Positions 43,695 through 53,515 are shown, counted from the stretch's first letter. The stretch is 64,000 nucleotides of DNA from Nocardia rosealba (GCF_020216065.1 NZ_JAIWNA010000004.1:1-64000), one strand, 5' to 3'. Program-made: numbers and translations. Notes: generated from the letters alone by a model not told the origin.

Positions 43695-44382
43695 CGAGGC
43701 GATAGCCGAGCCCGCGCACGGTGACGATCAGGCGCGGTTCGGCGGGATCGCGTTCGATCTTGGTGCGCAGGCGGCGGATGTGCACGTCGACGATGCGGTC
43801 GTCGCCGAAGAAGCCGCGGTCCCAGATCTTGTCGAGCAGCACCTGCCTGCTCAGCACGAGCCCGTCATTCTGTGCCAGTTCGCACAGCAACCGGAATTCG
43901 GTGAGCGTCAGGTGCACGTCTTCGCCCGCCAGCCGCACCGAACCGCGCTCCGGGCAGAGGATCAGCTGCCGGTCGGCGTCGAGGACGAGTTCGACCACCT
44001 CGCGTTCGGTGCTGTTGCGCGTGCGCCTGCCCACAGCCCGGATCCGCGCGGTCAGCTCCTTGACCTCGAACGGTTTGGTGACGAAGTCGTCGGCGCCTGC
44101 TTCCAGGGCGGCGACCACGTCGTGGGTGTCGTCACGGGCGCTGACCACGATGATCGGCACGTCGTGTTCGCGGCGCACCTCGCGGATGCAGGTGAACCCG
44201 TCCATGCCGCCGAGCATGAGGTCGACGATCAGGACGTCCGGCACGCCGACGTTGTGCACGTGTTCCAGCGCGTGTTCGGCGCTTTCGGCCTCGGCGACGA
44301 CATACCCCTCGTCCTCCATCGCCAGCCGCAACGACTCCCGTACCCGGGTGTCGTCCTCCACGATCATCAACTGCGCGCTCAT
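43681..44382 (-). CDS. OmpR-type response regulator
   Basis: The 233-residue protein has a receiver domain (MIVEDDTRVRESL, phospho-acceptor aspartate in VLIVDLMLGGMDGF, lysine in FVTKPFEVKEL) and a winged-helix output domain (LTLTEFRLLCELAQN, DRIVDVHIRRLRTKIE, TVRGLGYRL). It pairs with the sensor encoded just downstream. Its start ATG 44382 overlaps the stop of a TerD gene in ATGA. Confidence 0.95.
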   Translation of the reverse strand: MSAQLMIVEDDTRVRESLRLAMEDEGYVVAEAESAEHALEHVHNVGVPDVLIVDLMLGGMDGFTCIREVRREHDVPIIVVSARDDTHDVVAALEAGADDFVTKPFEVKELTARIRAVGRRTRNSTEREVVELVLDADRQLILCPERGSVRLAGEDVHLTLTEFRLLCELAQNDGLVLSRQVLLDKIWDRGFFGDDRIVDVHIRRLRTKIERDPAEPRLIVTVRGLGYRLDAGS

Positions 44383-44906
44383 ACCGGGCCCAAATATACG
44401 GTCAGCTGGGGCAGGGCGACGGTCGGGTGATCGGCGAAGATCGGGTCACCGATCATCGCGAAGTCCCAACCCGCACCGATGCGGTGCAGTTTGCCGAGGA
44501 CGAATCCGGTGTGCGTGGTGGCGCTCGACAGGTCGACGCGCACGAGCTCCACCCCGGCGACGCTGTCGGCGACGCGGCAGAAGCCGTTGACGACCTGCTG
44601 GAAGGTCTGTCCGGTGTAGCAGGTGACGAGGAAGACGATGGTGCTGATCGCGGCGTCGACGCGGGTGAGGTCGACGGTGATGATCTCGTTGTCGCCGTCA
44701 CCGTCGCCGGTGACGCTGTCGCCGAGATGGCGCAGGGCACCGTCCCGGGAGGTGAGCTGTTCGTGGAACGCCGCGTCGACGAAGTCCTGACCCGCGAACG
44801 CCAGGGCCGTCACATTGAGGTCGATGTCCTTGCGGGTATTGCCGAAGGGGCCGCTCGGTGGCGCGGGGTCCCAGCCGAGGCCGACGGTCACGTGGGTGAG
44901 AGACAT
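44379..44906 (-). CDS. TerD-family protein
   Basis: The 175-residue protein begins LTHVTVGLGWDPAPP and has the TerD core: DIDLNVTALAF, the calcium-type acidic loop GDGDGDNE (about residues 68-75) followed by IITVDLTRVDAAISTIVFLVTCY. TerD proteins bind Ca2+ and belong to stress and tellurite-associated systems. It is coupled to the response regulator by ATGA and lies 15 bases after NhaA, so NhaA, TerD, response regulator and kinase form one operon. Confidence 0.9.
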   Translation of the reverse strand: MSLTHVTVGLGWDPAPPSGPFGNTRKDIDLNVTALAFAGQDFVDAAFHEQLTSRDGALRHLGDSVTGDGDGDNEIITVDLTRVDAAISTIVFLVTCYTGQTFQQVVNGFCRVADSVAGVELVRVDLSSATTHTGFVLGKLHRIGAGWDFAMIGDPIFADHPTVALPQLTVYLGPV

Positions 44907-44921
44907 GGTGGAGCTCCTGGA

Positions 44922-46214
44922 TCAGGGTGGGGTCTGCTGATAGACGTCCGGGATGCCGTCGCCGTCGGCGTCTATGTGTTCCTCTTCGTCGAGGCGGCGG
45001 TACACGCGGTTGCGGGCGCGCAGCACGATGGTCGCCAGCAGGGCCGCGGCCAGCGTGCCGCACAGCACGCCGATGCGGACGTGGTCGGCGCGGGTGTGGT
45101 CGCCCGCGAAGGCCAGTTCGCCGACCAGCAGCGACACCGTGAAACCGATGCCGCCGAGCAGCGCGACACCCGCCACGTCCACCCAGGCCAGATCGGCGTC
45201 GAGTTCGGCGCGGGTGAGTTTGGCGGTGAGGTAGGTGGTCGCGGTGATGCCGACGAGCTTGCCGACGACCAGGCCCGCGATGATGCCGAGCGTCACCCGG
45301 TCGGCGAGGGAATCGGTGAACCCACTGAGACCGCCGATGGTGACACCGGCCGCGAAGAACGCGAACACCGGCACCGCCACCCCGGCCGAGAGCGGGCGGA
45401 TGGTGTGTTCGAACCGCTCGGCCAGGCCGTGTTCGGTGTCGGTCTCGCCGCGCCCGGCCAGCACCGGAACGGTGAAACCGAGCAGCACGCCCGCCACCGT
45501 GGCATGCACGCCGGAGGAGTGCACCAGCCACCACGTCACCAGGGCCAGCGGCACCAGCAGGAACGGCGAACTGATCCGGCGCTGCACGGCGACAGCGAAC
45601 AGGGCGATCGGGATCAGGGCAAGCGCCAGGTAGGGCAGGTGCAGTTCGCTGGTGTAGAAGACGGCGATCACAGTGACGGCGAGCAGGTCGTCGACCACGG
45701 CGAGGGTGAGCAGGAAGGTGCGCAGCGCGGTGGGCAGGTGGGTGTTGATCACCGCGAGCACGGCGAGCGCGAAGGCGATGTCGGTGGCGGTGGGGATCGC
45801 CCAGCCGTCGACCGCGCCGCCCCGGTTGATCGCGAAGTAGATGAGCGCGGGCACGGCCATCCCGCCGACGGCCGCCACCACCGGCAGCGCAGCGCGGCGC
45901 GGATCCCGCAGATCGCCCGCCACGAACTCGCGTTTGAGTTCGAGGCCGACGACGAAGAAGAAGACGGCGAGCAGCCCGTCGGCGGCCCACTGACTCAGCG
46001 TCAGGTTCAGGTGCAGCGATTCGGGGCCGATACGGTAGTCGCGCAGTGCCACATAGGCATCCGCCCACGGCGTATTGGCCCAGACCAGGGCGACGATCGC
46101 CGCGACGATCAGCAGGACACCGCCGACCGTTTCGCGGCGCAGCACCTCGCTGACGCGACGGGCCTCGGGCCAGCTGCCCCGGGTGAGAACGGTGCGACGT
46201 GCCGCGCGGATCAT
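44922..46214 (-). CDS. nhaA: Na+/H+ antiporter NhaA
   Basis: The 430-residue membrane protein has the NhaA motifs: [31 protein letters not shown] and [19 protein letters not shown] (the DD ion-binding pair). It has about 12 helices and a soluble acidic C-terminus. It exchanges Na+ for protons across the cell membrane. It is the first gene of the operon with the TerD and two-component genes. Confidence 0.94.
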   Translation of the reverse strand: MIRAARRTVLTRGSWPEARRVSEVLRRETVGGVLLIVAAIVALVWANTPWADAYVALRDYRIGPESLHLNLTLSQWAADGLLAVFFFVVGLELKREFVAGDLRDPRRAALPVVAAVGGMAVPALIYFAINRGGAVDGWAIPTATDIAFALAVLAVINTHLPTALRTFLLTLAVVDDLLAVTVIAVFYTSELHLPYLALALIPIALFAVAVQRRISSPFLLVPLALVTWWLVHSSGVHATVAGVLLGFTVPVLAGRGETDTEHGLAERFEHTIRPLSAGVAVPVFAFFAAGVTIGGLSGFTDSLADRVTLGIIAGLVVGKLVGITATTYLTAKLTRAELDADLAWVDVAGVALLGGIGFTVSLLVGELAFAGDHTRADHVRIGVLCGTLAAALLATIVLRARNRVYRRLDEEEHIDADGDGIPDVYQQTPP

Positions 46215-46368
46215 CCGTGCCGGGGAGAGGTAGGTGCGGACATGTGGGTTCCCGTCTTCGCTCGAACCCCGCTCGACCGAATTCGAGCCGGGCTGCCGAC
46301 CAGACTTCCCGGCGCACCGAGCCTAACTTTGCCGCACCGACCGCACCCCGTGCAAACCGTGCGCGTCG

Positions 46369-46950
46369 CTAGCCGAGGGCGAAACGCAGCAGCGCCTGCT
46401 TGTCACCCTGCTTGATCTTGCCCTTGCGATCGAGCACCTCGAGCTGCCACACCGGCCCGTTGCGGAAGGCCCGCGCGATGGCGTTGGCGTTCTCGGCGCC
46501 GAGCAGCGACGGCCAGATATCGGCCACCGGCTGGCTGTCGGCGCCGGTGGCGTCGTAGATCTTGAACGAGACGTTGTTGGCCTTGTCGAACGAGGACCCC
46601 TTCTTGAACGCGGCGGCGACGAACACGATGGCGTCGATCGCGGTGGGCACATTCGCGAAGGTGACGTGCACGGTTTCGTCGTCGCCCGCGGCCGCGCCGG
46701 TCTGCTCGTCACCGGTGTGCAGTACCGCACCGTTGCCGAGCGGGTCGAGCGAATCGAGACCGGCGAAACGCACCGGCTCGCCACCCTGCATCAGGACGGC
46801 GACGAGGTCGAGGTCGACGCCGCGCTTGCGGCGGGCGATGCCGAGCAGTCCACCGCTGGAACCGGCCGACGGGTCCCAGCTCACCCCCACGCTCATCTTG
46901 GTGATACCGGCGAGATCGGCCGCGCCGTCTTCCTTCTTCAGAGTAATCAC
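46369..46950 (-). CDS. TerD-family protein
   Basis: The 193-residue protein starts at GTG 46950 (VITLKKEDG, a common TerD N-terminus). It has KMSVGVSWDPSAG, VDLDLVAVLM, HTGDEQTGAAAGDDETVHVTF (acidic calcium-type loop) and IDAIVFVAAAFKKGSSF. It is about 155 bases upstream of NhaA on the same strand and may be co-transcribed. The longer frame to 46992 adds residues that do not fit the family. Confidence 0.9.
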   Translation of the reverse strand: MITLKKEDGAADLAGITKMSVGVSWDPSAGSSGGLLGIARRKRGVDLDLVAVLMQGGEPVRFAGLDSLDPLGNGAVLHTGDEQTGAAAGDDETVHVTFANVPTAIDAIVFVAAAFKKGSSFDKANNVSFKIYDATGADSQPVADIWPSLLGAENANAIARAFRNGPVWQLEVLDRKGKIKQGDKQALLRFALG

Positions 46951-47006
46951 AGCTCCGAGGCTACGGACTTCCCGAGTTGCCCGCATGCCCAAGCGATTTC
47001 GCTACC

Positions 47007-49079
47007 TCACCACCATCCGAGCACGGGACCGATGGCGCGGCCGAGCGCGTCGGCGAGGGTGCGCGAGTAGGTGGCGGTGAGATGGTGCTCGTCGTGGTAG
47101 ATCAGCACATTGCCCTCGGCGACGGCGCAGACGGTCGGGCCGCACACGGCGTCGGTGAGGTCGACGGGGAAGACGTGCGGGAAGGGCGCCGCCGCTTCGC
47201 GCTGCGGGTCGATCGGGTCGAGTGCGTCGCTACGGCGCATGCCGCAGCTGATGCGGTCGCCGCCCGAGGCGAGGCAGTCGGTGGCGCGGTAGCGCACGCC
47301 GTCGCGACGCAGCCACGGTGTGTCGCGCAGAGTGAGCACCGCGAGGCCGCGCTCGGACAGGGCCGTCCACACATCGAGGAATTCCTGCGGGGTCTCGTCG
47401 CCGCCCGCGTCGCGGGGCCGGGTACCGATGGTGAACACCCAGTCGGGGCGGTCGGTGCCGAGCCGGTCGATCACCTCGCGCGACCAGTCCCGGCAGTCGG
47501 GGATGGGTTCGCCGTTGTAGGTGGCGTCCTCGGCGAGGGTGAGGGGGCAGCCCATCTTCAGATACACCTGGATGCGGAAGGAATGCTCCTCGGCCAGTAC
47601 CTGCAGCGCGGGCAACCAGTGTTCGACGTGGGAGCTGCCCGCCATGGCGATGGTTCGTTCGGCGTCGGGGTCGCCGTAGGTGCAGGTGATGACGGAGCGG
47701 GTGTTCCAGTCGGCGATGCAGCCGTCGAGCGTCGGCGGTGGCTGGTCGTTGCGGGCCTCGAAGAGGTTGGGCCGCAACGGTTCGGGGGCGACGGGTGTGT
47801 TCGCGGTGAGTGCTCGCGCCCCGGGGTACCTGGTCGCCTCGACGTCGGTGGTCGCGGCCGGTGGCGCCGCCCGCACGACGGCGAACTCCCAGGCCGACGC
47901 GGTCGCGACCACGGCCGCGAGCAGTGCCGCGACGCCCGCGGTGACCAGGCGCCTGCCGGGCCGGCGCGTCTTGGCGCGCAGTGGTTTCTCGATCAGCTGG
48001 TTGGTGAGCCAGGCCAGTGCCAGCGACACCGCGATTACTCCGGTGCCGCCGAGCAGGTCGACGTCGGGGCTGTCGCGTTCGGTGAGGAAGAAGATGAGAA
48101 TCGGCCAGTGCCACAGGTACAGCGGGTAGGCGAGCTCACCGAGCAACCGCATGTGCCGGTGCGCGAGCAGCCGGTTGGGTCCGTCCCATTCGTGGCGTGG
48201 CACGTTGGCGACCGACACGATCACCGCGGCGGCCGCGAGCACCGGAAGCAGGGCGGCCGGGCCGGGGAAACGGTTGGCGGCGTCGCCGATCAGCCACCCG
48301 CACAGCACGACTCCCGCGATGCCGAGGGCCGCCAGCGGCGCCCGGCACCAGCGCGGCAGCACCAGGTACGGCGCGGCGACCGCGAGCGCCGCGCCGATCA
48401 GCAGTTCCCAGCCGCGCGCGAAGGTGTCGTAGTAGTTCCAGCCCTGATGGGTCGCGGTGCCCCGGGTCGCGTACACGAACGATGCCGCGGCAGCGGCGAT
48501 CACGATCACACCGACAACGGCTCGGGCCTGTCGCAGCCGTGCGCACACCGCGACCAGGATCAGCGCGGCCAGATAGAACTGGCCCTGCACCGACATCGAC
48601 CAGAGGTGTTGCAGTGGGCTCACCGACGGGTCGGCGGCCAGATAGTCGGCCCAGGTGAGCGCCAATTCCCAGTTCTGCGCGAACAGCAGCGAGGCCAGCG
48701 TCTGCGCCGCGACCGCCGACCACTGCGTGTAGGGCAGCAGCAGCGTCGAGGCAACCAACACCCCGGCCAGCACCACCGCCATGGCAGGCAGCAGCCGCCG
48801 CGCGGTCCGCCGCACCACCGGCCACACCCACCCGCGTGGACCGTGCTCGGCGCGGCGCAGCAGCATCCCGGTGAAGAAGAATCCGGACAGCACCAAAAAG
48901 ACGTCTACGCCACCCGACACCCGGCCGAACCAGATGTGGAAAACCACGACCAGGCCGATCGCGAGGCCACGCAGACCGTCGAGGTCGGAGCGGTATTGCA
49001 CTGTGCCGCTGCGTTGTTCGGCCGTCGAGCCCGAACCTGCCGAGGTCTCCGGCGAGAGAACCGAGGGTGACCACGCCAT
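47007..49079 (-). CDS. membrane acyltransferase (AT3) with SGNH domain
   Basis: The 690-residue protein has an N-terminal acyltransferase-3 domain of about ten helices (about 28-390; RSDLDGLRGLAIGLVVVFHIWF with the catalytic-type histidine) and a C-terminal extracytoplasmic SGNH domain (about 460-690; AMAGSSHVEHWLPAL with its serine, and YHDEHHLTATYSRTLADAL with the Asp-His part). OafA-type proteins transfer acetyl or succinyl groups to surface glycans. The target here is unknown; cell-wall polysaccharide is likely. Confidence 0.92.
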   Translation of the reverse strand: MAWSPSVLSPETSAGSGSTAEQRSGTVQYRSDLDGLRGLAIGLVVVFHIWFGRVSGGVDVFLVLSGFFFTGMLLRRAEHGPRGWVWPVVRRTARRLLPAMAVVLAGVLVASTLLLPYTQWSAVAAQTLASLLFAQNWELALTWADYLAADPSVSPLQHLWSMSVQGQFYLAALILVAVCARLRQARAVVGVIVIAAAAASFVYATRGTATHQGWNYYDTFARGWELLIGAALAVAAPYLVLPRWCRAPLAALGIAGVVLCGWLIGDAANRFPGPAALLPVLAAAAVIVSVANVPRHEWDGPNRLLAHRHMRLLGELAYPLYLWHWPILIFFLTERDSPDVDLLGGTGVIAVSLALAWLTNQLIEKPLRAKTRRPGRRLVTAGVAALLAAVVATASAWEFAVVRAAPPAATTDVEATRYPGARALTANTPVAPEPLRPNLFEARNDQPPPTLDGCIADWNTRSVITCTYGDPDAERTIAMAGSSHVEHWLPALQVLAEEHSFRIQVYLKMGCPLTLAEDATYNGEPIPDCRDWSREVIDRLGTDRPDWVFTIGTRPRDAGGDETPQEFLDVWTALSERGLAVLTLRDTPWLRRDGVRYRATDCLASGGDRISCGMRRSDALDPIDPQREAAAPFPHVFPVDLTDAVCGPTVCAVAEGNVLIYHDEHHLTATYSRTLADALGRAIGPVLGWW

Positions 49080-49248
49080 GTCATGTGACTATCACGCGGC
49101 CCGCGTGGATGTCACATCGAGGCATCGAAAACCGTGCGCCGCAGCGAACATGGCGCGACGGGTTTGCCTTCCACCCGAACAGGCGCCAAAATTTCGGGAA
49201 GGGACGCGGACATCACCGATCGATGCCGCGCGGGGCTGGGAGAGACCT

Positions 49249-50295
49249 GTGACACGCGAAGATCCGCCCGCCGGGGGTGCCGACGATCAGGGTTCGTGGT
49301 GGATGACACCGCGTGCCGACGGGCAACAGGCCGATGCCGCCCCGCCGACGGTGCGCGCGGATACGCCCGGTTTCGGGCAGCAGCCGCCGATGAGTCAGCC
49401 GCAGTGGCCGGTCGGTCAGCAGAGTCAGCCGTGGCAGCAGCCGCCGGTGAGTCAGCCGTGGCAGCAGCCGGTGCCGGGTCAGCCGATGCCCGGTCAGCCG
49501 ATGCCCGGTCAGCCGATGATGGGGCAGCCGCAGTGGCAGCAGCCGCGTCCGCCGTACGCGCGGTCGGGGTCCTCGTCGACACCGTGGCTGATCGGCGGCG
49601 CGGTGGTCTGCGCGTTCCTCGTGCTCATCGTGATCGCGGTGGTGATCGGCGGCAACTCCGATTCCGATTCGCCGGTCGTCGCCGCGCCGACCACCACGTC
49701 CTCGACGGTGCCGTCCACCTACTCCACCACCTCGGCCGCACCGACCTCGAAGCCGTTCGACTGGAACACCCTCGACAGCGCCTCCACCGACGACACCCCG
49801 CTCACCGTGAAAGCCCTACTGCCGCAAAGCTTCACCGACTCCAAGGGCGTGCTCTACACCCTGCGTGCCAGCGGCGAACACGGGTGCGATCAGCCGGGCA
49901 ACTCCGACAACGTGTCGTCCGCGATCACATCCAACGGGTGCACCACCAATATCACCGGCTCCTACATCGACAAGGACGACCACATCCTGGTGTCGGTGAA
50001 CGTGCTGGTGTTCCCCACGAACTCCGCCGCCCGCTCCGCCTACGACACCCTCGACGGCCAGACGCAGGACTGGGGAATCTGGTGTCCCACAACGGGTCTG
50101 GCCAGCGACACCTGCCACGGTGACATCATGTCCGCCACCCGGGTGCAGTGGTCGGCCTACAGTCACCGCTACTTCACCCAGGCCACCGGCATCTACATCG
50201 ACCTGTCCGACAACAGCAGCCTCGAGGAATGGTGCAAGGCGGGCGCCAACGCGGCGGCCACCACCGTCGGCCCGAAGAACTACTGGCAGAAGTGA
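49249..50295 (+). CDS. membrane-anchored protein with Q/P repeats
   Basis: The 348-residue protein has a cytoplasmic N-terminus rich in Q, P, G and W (about 1-110, including GQPMP repeats), one membrane helix (about 113-140), a serine/threonine-rich stalk (about 145-165) and an extracytoplasmic C-terminal domain (about 175-345) with four or five cysteines. I do not recognise the domain. GGGAGAG lies upstream of GTG 49249. It is divergent from the acyltransferase. Confidence 0.75.
   Translation: MTREDPPAGGADDQGSWWMTPRADGQQADAAPPTVRADTPGFGQQPPMSQPQWPVGQQSQPWQQPPVSQPWQQPVPGQPMPGQPMPGQPMMGQPQWQQPRPPYARSGSSSTPWLIGGAVVCAFLVLIVIAVVIGGNSDSDSPVVAAPTTTSSTVPSTYSTTSAAPTSKPFDWNTLDSASTDDTPLTVKALLPQSFTDSKGVLYTLRASGEHGCDQPGNSDNVSSAITSNGCTTNITGSYIDKDDHILVSVNVLVFPTNSAARSAYDTLDGQTQDWGIWCPTTGLASDTCHGDIMSATRVQWSAYSHRYFTQATGIYIDLSDNSSLEEWCKAGANAAATTVGPKNYWQK
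49477..49521 (+). repeat. 15-bp tandem repeat, three copies
   Basis: GGTCAGCCGATGCCC is repeated exactly twice (49477-49506), with a third degenerate copy to 49521. It encodes GQPMP units in the proline-rich N-terminus of the membrane-anchored protein. Confidence 0.9.
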
Positions 50296-50664
50296 TCAGC
50301 GCGCGCGTCGTTCGGCGAGCAACGTGGTGAACTCCTCGGCGTAACCGAGCTGGCGGCGCAGTTTCGCGACGCTGTCCTCGGCTTTGGCGTGCAGCGCGGC
50401 GAGCAGTTCGCGGGCCGCCGGGTTGCCGAGATCGTCGAGGGCGGACAGCAATTCGCCCATCTCGGCCAGGGTGAAGCCGAGCGGCTTCATCCGGCGGATC
50501 ACCAGCAGCCGGTCGATATCGTCCTCGGTGTAGAGGCGGAACCCGCCCGCGCTGCGTGCCGAGGGCCGCACCAGGCCGACCTCGTCGTAGTGCCGAATCG
50601 TCTTGACCGACAACTCGGTTCGTTCGGCGACCTGACCGATCTGCAAATGCGCGCGGGCGGGCAT
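50296..50664 (-). CDS. MerR family transcriptional regulator
   Basis: The 122-residue protein has a MerR DNA-binding domain (LQIGQVAERTELSVKTIRHYDEVGLVRPSARSAGGFRLY) and a short dimerisation helix. No cysteine metal site is visible, so it probably responds to something other than thiol-bound metals. It lies one base after the SulP stop, in the same operon. The 38-bp dyad upstream of SulP is its likely site. Confidence 0.93.
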   Translation of the reverse strand: MPARAHLQIGQVAERTELSVKTIRHYDEVGLVRPSARSAGGFRLYTEDDIDRLLVIRRMKPLGFTLAEMGELLSALDDLGNPAARELLAALHAKAEDSVAKLRRQLGYAEEFTTLLAERRAR

Positions 50665-50665
50665 C

Positions 50666-52183
50666 TCAGTGCCCTGCCAGGTGCCCGGAGAGCCTGCCGT
50701 GGCGCTGTTCGGAGGCCGCGTCGAGCCCGACGATCTCGACCTTCTTGCCCTTGGACTCGTACTTGGTGGTGATCGCGTCCAAGGTGGCGACCGTCGAGGC
50801 GTCCCAGATGTGCGCGTCGGACATGTCGATCACGATATTGCGTGGGTCGTCGACGTAGTCGAATTGGTACACCAGGTCGTTGCTCGAGGCGAAGAACAGT
50901 TCGCCGCGCACCTTGTAGACCCGGGTGTCGATGTCGCCGTCGTGGTCGATATCGGCCTCGCCGATCTTCTCGACCTCGGTGAAGTGGGCGACGCGGTGGG
51001 CGAAGGCGACCATCGCGGTGAGCACACCGGCGATCACGCCGTAGGCGAGGTTGTGCGTCGCCACCGTGACGGCGACGGTGACCAGCATGACCGCGGTCTC
51101 GGCGAAAGGCATGCGGCGTAAGGTCTTCGGGGCGATCGAGTGCCAGTCCAAGGTGCCCACCGACACCATGATCATCACGGCGACGAGCGCGGCCATCGGG
51201 ATCAGGGCGACGATGTCACCGAGCCCGACGACCAGGATCAGCAGGAACAACCCGGCCAGGAACGTCGAAATCCTGGTGCGCGCACCGGAGGACTTCACAT
51301 TGATCATCGTCTGGCCGATCATGGCGCAACCGCCCATACCGCCGAAGAAGCCGGTCACCACGTTGGCCACACCCTGGCCCCAGCCCTCGCGGGTCTTGTC
51401 GGAGTGGGTGTCGGTGATGTCGTCGACGAGTTTGGCGGTCATCAGCGATTCGAGCAGGCCGACCAACGCCGTCGCCAACGCGTACGGGGCGATGATCTTC
51501 AGCGTTTCCAGCGTGAACGGCACATCGGGGATCAGCCAGGAGGGCAGGCTCGACGGCAGCTCGCCCTCGTCGCCCACGTTCGGCACATCGAGCGAGAACA
51601 CGAGGGTCGCGGCGGTGAGCAGCACGATCGCCACCAGCGGGGCAGGAACGACGTCGGACAGCTTGGGCAGCAATACCATGATCGCGATACCGATGGCGAC
51701 CATCGGATACACCAGCCACGGCACCCCGAGCAGGTGCGGGATCTGCGCGGTGAAGATGAGGATCGCCAGCGCGTTGACGAACCCGACCATCACACTGCGC
51801 GGGATGAACCGCATCAACCGCGCGACCCCGATCACGCTGAGTACGATCTGCAGCACACCGGCGAGGATGACCGTGGCGATCAGGTAGTCCAGTCCGTACT
51901 GCCGCATGACGGGCGCGATCACCAGGGCGACCGCGCCGGTCGCGGCCGAGATCATCGCCGGGCGGCCACCGACGAACGCGATGGTGACGGCCATGGTGAA
52001 CGACGCGAACAACCCCACCCGCGGGTCGACCCCGGCGATGATCGAGAACGAGATGGCCTCGGGGATCAGGGCGAGCGCGACCACCAGCCCGGCCAGCACT
52101 TCCGTGCGGAGCCGGCGCGGGCTGCGCAGGGCGGCCATCACCGACCCTTCGGTCTGTCTACTGGCGGACACGGCTGTCCCCAT
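50666..52183 (-). CDS. SulP family anion transporter with STAS domain
   Basis: The 505-residue protein has a SulP transmembrane domain (about 15-370; LAGLVVALALIPEAISFSIIAGVDPRVGLFAS, FVGGRPAMISAATGAVALV) and a C-terminal STAS domain (about 385-490; VRGELFFASSNDLVYQF, VIDMSDAHIWDASTVATLDAI). It may carry sulfate, bicarbonate or another anion. ATG 52183 has GGGAG seven bases upstream. A DIDHDGDID acidic stretch precedes the STAS domain. Confidence 0.9.
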   Translation of the reverse strand: MGTAVSASRQTEGSVMAALRSPRRLRTEVLAGLVVALALIPEAISFSIIAGVDPRVGLFASFTMAVTIAFVGGRPAMISAATGAVALVIAPVMRQYGLDYLIATVILAGVLQIVLSVIGVARLMRFIPRSVMVGFVNALAILIFTAQIPHLLGVPWLVYPMVAIGIAIMVLLPKLSDVVPAPLVAIVLLTAATLVFSLDVPNVGDEGELPSSLPSWLIPDVPFTLETLKIIAPYALATALVGLLESLMTAKLVDDITDTHSDKTREGWGQGVANVVTGFFGGMGGCAMIGQTMINVKSSGARTRISTFLAGLFLLILVVGLGDIVALIPMAALVAVMIMVSVGTLDWHSIAPKTLRRMPFAETAVMLVTVAVTVATHNLAYGVIAGVLTAMVAFAHRVAHFTEVEKIGEADIDHDGDIDTRVYKVRGELFFASSNDLVYQFDYVDDPRNIVIDMSDAHIWDASTVATLDAITTKYESKGKKVEIVGLDAASEQRHGRLSGHLAGH

Positions 52184-52250
52184 CGGCTGCTCCCAACGAA
52201 AAGTGTCGCCCTCACGGCGCTCGGCCGGCACGAGCGGACGCCCGTGCGAT

Positions 52251-52288
52251 CGACAAACTCTACCCTCCCGTAAGGGTAGAGTTTGTCG
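52251..52288 (-). promoter_or_regulatory. MerR-type operator of the SulP-MerR operon
   Basis: CGACAAACTCTACCCT and its exact complement form 16-bp arms around a six-base centre (CCCGTA). The dyad is 68 bases before the SulP start. The inner ACTCTACCCT arm pattern with short centre is typical of MerR-family sites, which sit between -35 and -10 boxes. Confidence 0.85.
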
Positions 52289-52486
52289 GCGCCGGTCACG
52301 ACGAGATAACCGCAGGTGCGAGCTTCGCCACTGCCGCCCGTCCTCGTGATGGGGGAGTAGGCGCAGGATTCGGCGATCGACGGGGGTTCTGGCCGATCCC
52401 TGCTCAGGTCACGAACTGGTCAACGGCCCAGATCACATGGAAAGTGCCAGGTGGCGCGCCTAGGGTCGGTTACCGAGCTCGACGAG

Positions 52487-53515
52487 ATGGAGTATTCGCC
52501 AAGAGGAAGTCGGGGGCGGACATTGCTTCGCAAAAGACCCAGCACACAGACGTGCCGTGACGCGGTGGAGATGGCCGTGCGAGCACCGTCGGTGCACAAC
52601 ACCCAACCGTGGCGGTGGCGCATCGGTCACGGCCGCGTCGACCTGTTCGCCGATTTCGGCCGACAGGTCGGCGCGACCGATCCGCGCGCCCGTGCGCTGA
52701 CGGTGAGCTGCGGTGCCGCGCTGCACCATCTGACCGTCGCGTTCGCGATGCTGGGCTGGCACGCGGTCGTCGAACGACTGCCCGACCCCGCGCGGACCGA
52801 TCACCTCGCGCGGGTCGAACTCACCCCGCGCTCGCCGAGCGACCACGACATCCGGCTGGCCGCCGCCATCCATGTGCGACGCTCGGATCGCCGCCGCTTT
52901 CCCGACCTGCCCATCCCGGCGCGCGACCTGCGTACGGTGTCGCGCTGTGCCGCACGGTTCGGCGCCGCGGCCCGCCACGTCCCGGACATGCTGCTGCCCG
53001 AACTGGCCGAACCCATGCGCTCGGCCGCCGCCCGGCACGCCGTCGACGGTGACTACCTCGCGGAACTGAGCGAATGGAGCGGTTGCCACGGTGAGCTCAC
53101 CGGTGTGCCCGCCCACAACGCCCCCGCACCTCGCCGCCCCGACGAACTACCGGTGCGGGTCTTCGCCGACGCGCGGCTGTCGGAGTACACCGACGAGCCC
53201 GACGCCGCGCACTGGCTGGTGGTGTGTACCCCCCGCGACACCCGGCTCTCCCAGCTGCGGGCGGGCGAGGCGACGAGCGCCATCCTGCTCGAAGCCACCC
53301 GGCTCGGTCTCGCCACCAGTCTGCAGTCCGAACCCCTCGGCATGCTCGATCTGCGCGACCAGATCCGCACCACGGTCCTGCAGGAATGCGCCTTCCCGCA
53401 TGTGATGGTCCGCCTCGGCGTCATGCCCCACGCCGCCGCACCCCTGGAATCCACTCCTCGCCGCCTCGTGGACGACGTCATCGAGTACGACGAGACCGTG
53501 TTCGCCATGGCCTAG
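52487..53515 (+). CDS. Acg-like FMN-binding nitroreductase family protein
   Basis: The 342-residue protein resembles mycobacterial Acg (Rv2032): a MAVRAPSVHNTQPWRWRI segment and CGAALHHLTVAFAMLGW near the N-terminus, VRRSDRRRFPD, and a second half with EATSAILLEATRLGLATSLQSEPL. Acg proteins are nitroreductase-fold and bind FMN, but seem to lack ordinary nitroreductase activity. In M. tuberculosis acg is under DosR. I did not find a clear DosR box here. GTG 52451 is an alternative start. Confidence 0.85.
   Translation: MEYSPRGSRGRTLLRKRPSTQTCRDAVEMAVRAPSVHNTQPWRWRIGHGRVDLFADFGRQVGATDPRARALTVSCGAALHHLTVAFAMLGWHAVVERLPDPARTDHLARVELTPRSPSDHDIRLAAAIHVRRSDRRRFPDLPIPARDLRTVSRCAARFGAAARHVPDMLLPELAEPMRSAAARHAVDGDYLAELSEWSGCHGELTGVPAHNAPAPRRPDELPVRVFADARLSEYTDEPDAAHWLVVCTPRDTRLSQLRAGEATSAILLEATRLGLATSLQSEPLGMLDLRDQIRTTVLQECAFPHVMVRLGVMPHAAAPLESTPRRLVDDVIEYDETVFAMA

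Noticed and set aside
46977..49070. A 697-codon open frame on the plus strand
   Set aside because: It is antisense to the acyltransferase-SGNH gene, which has clear domains.
49477..49521. Possible CRISPR or regulatory repeat array
   Set aside because: Units are adjacent, 15 bases, in frame, and encode a GQPMP protein repeat.
52340..52486. DosR box before the Acg-like gene
   Set aside because: I found no sequence near the GGGACTT-type palindrome consensus.
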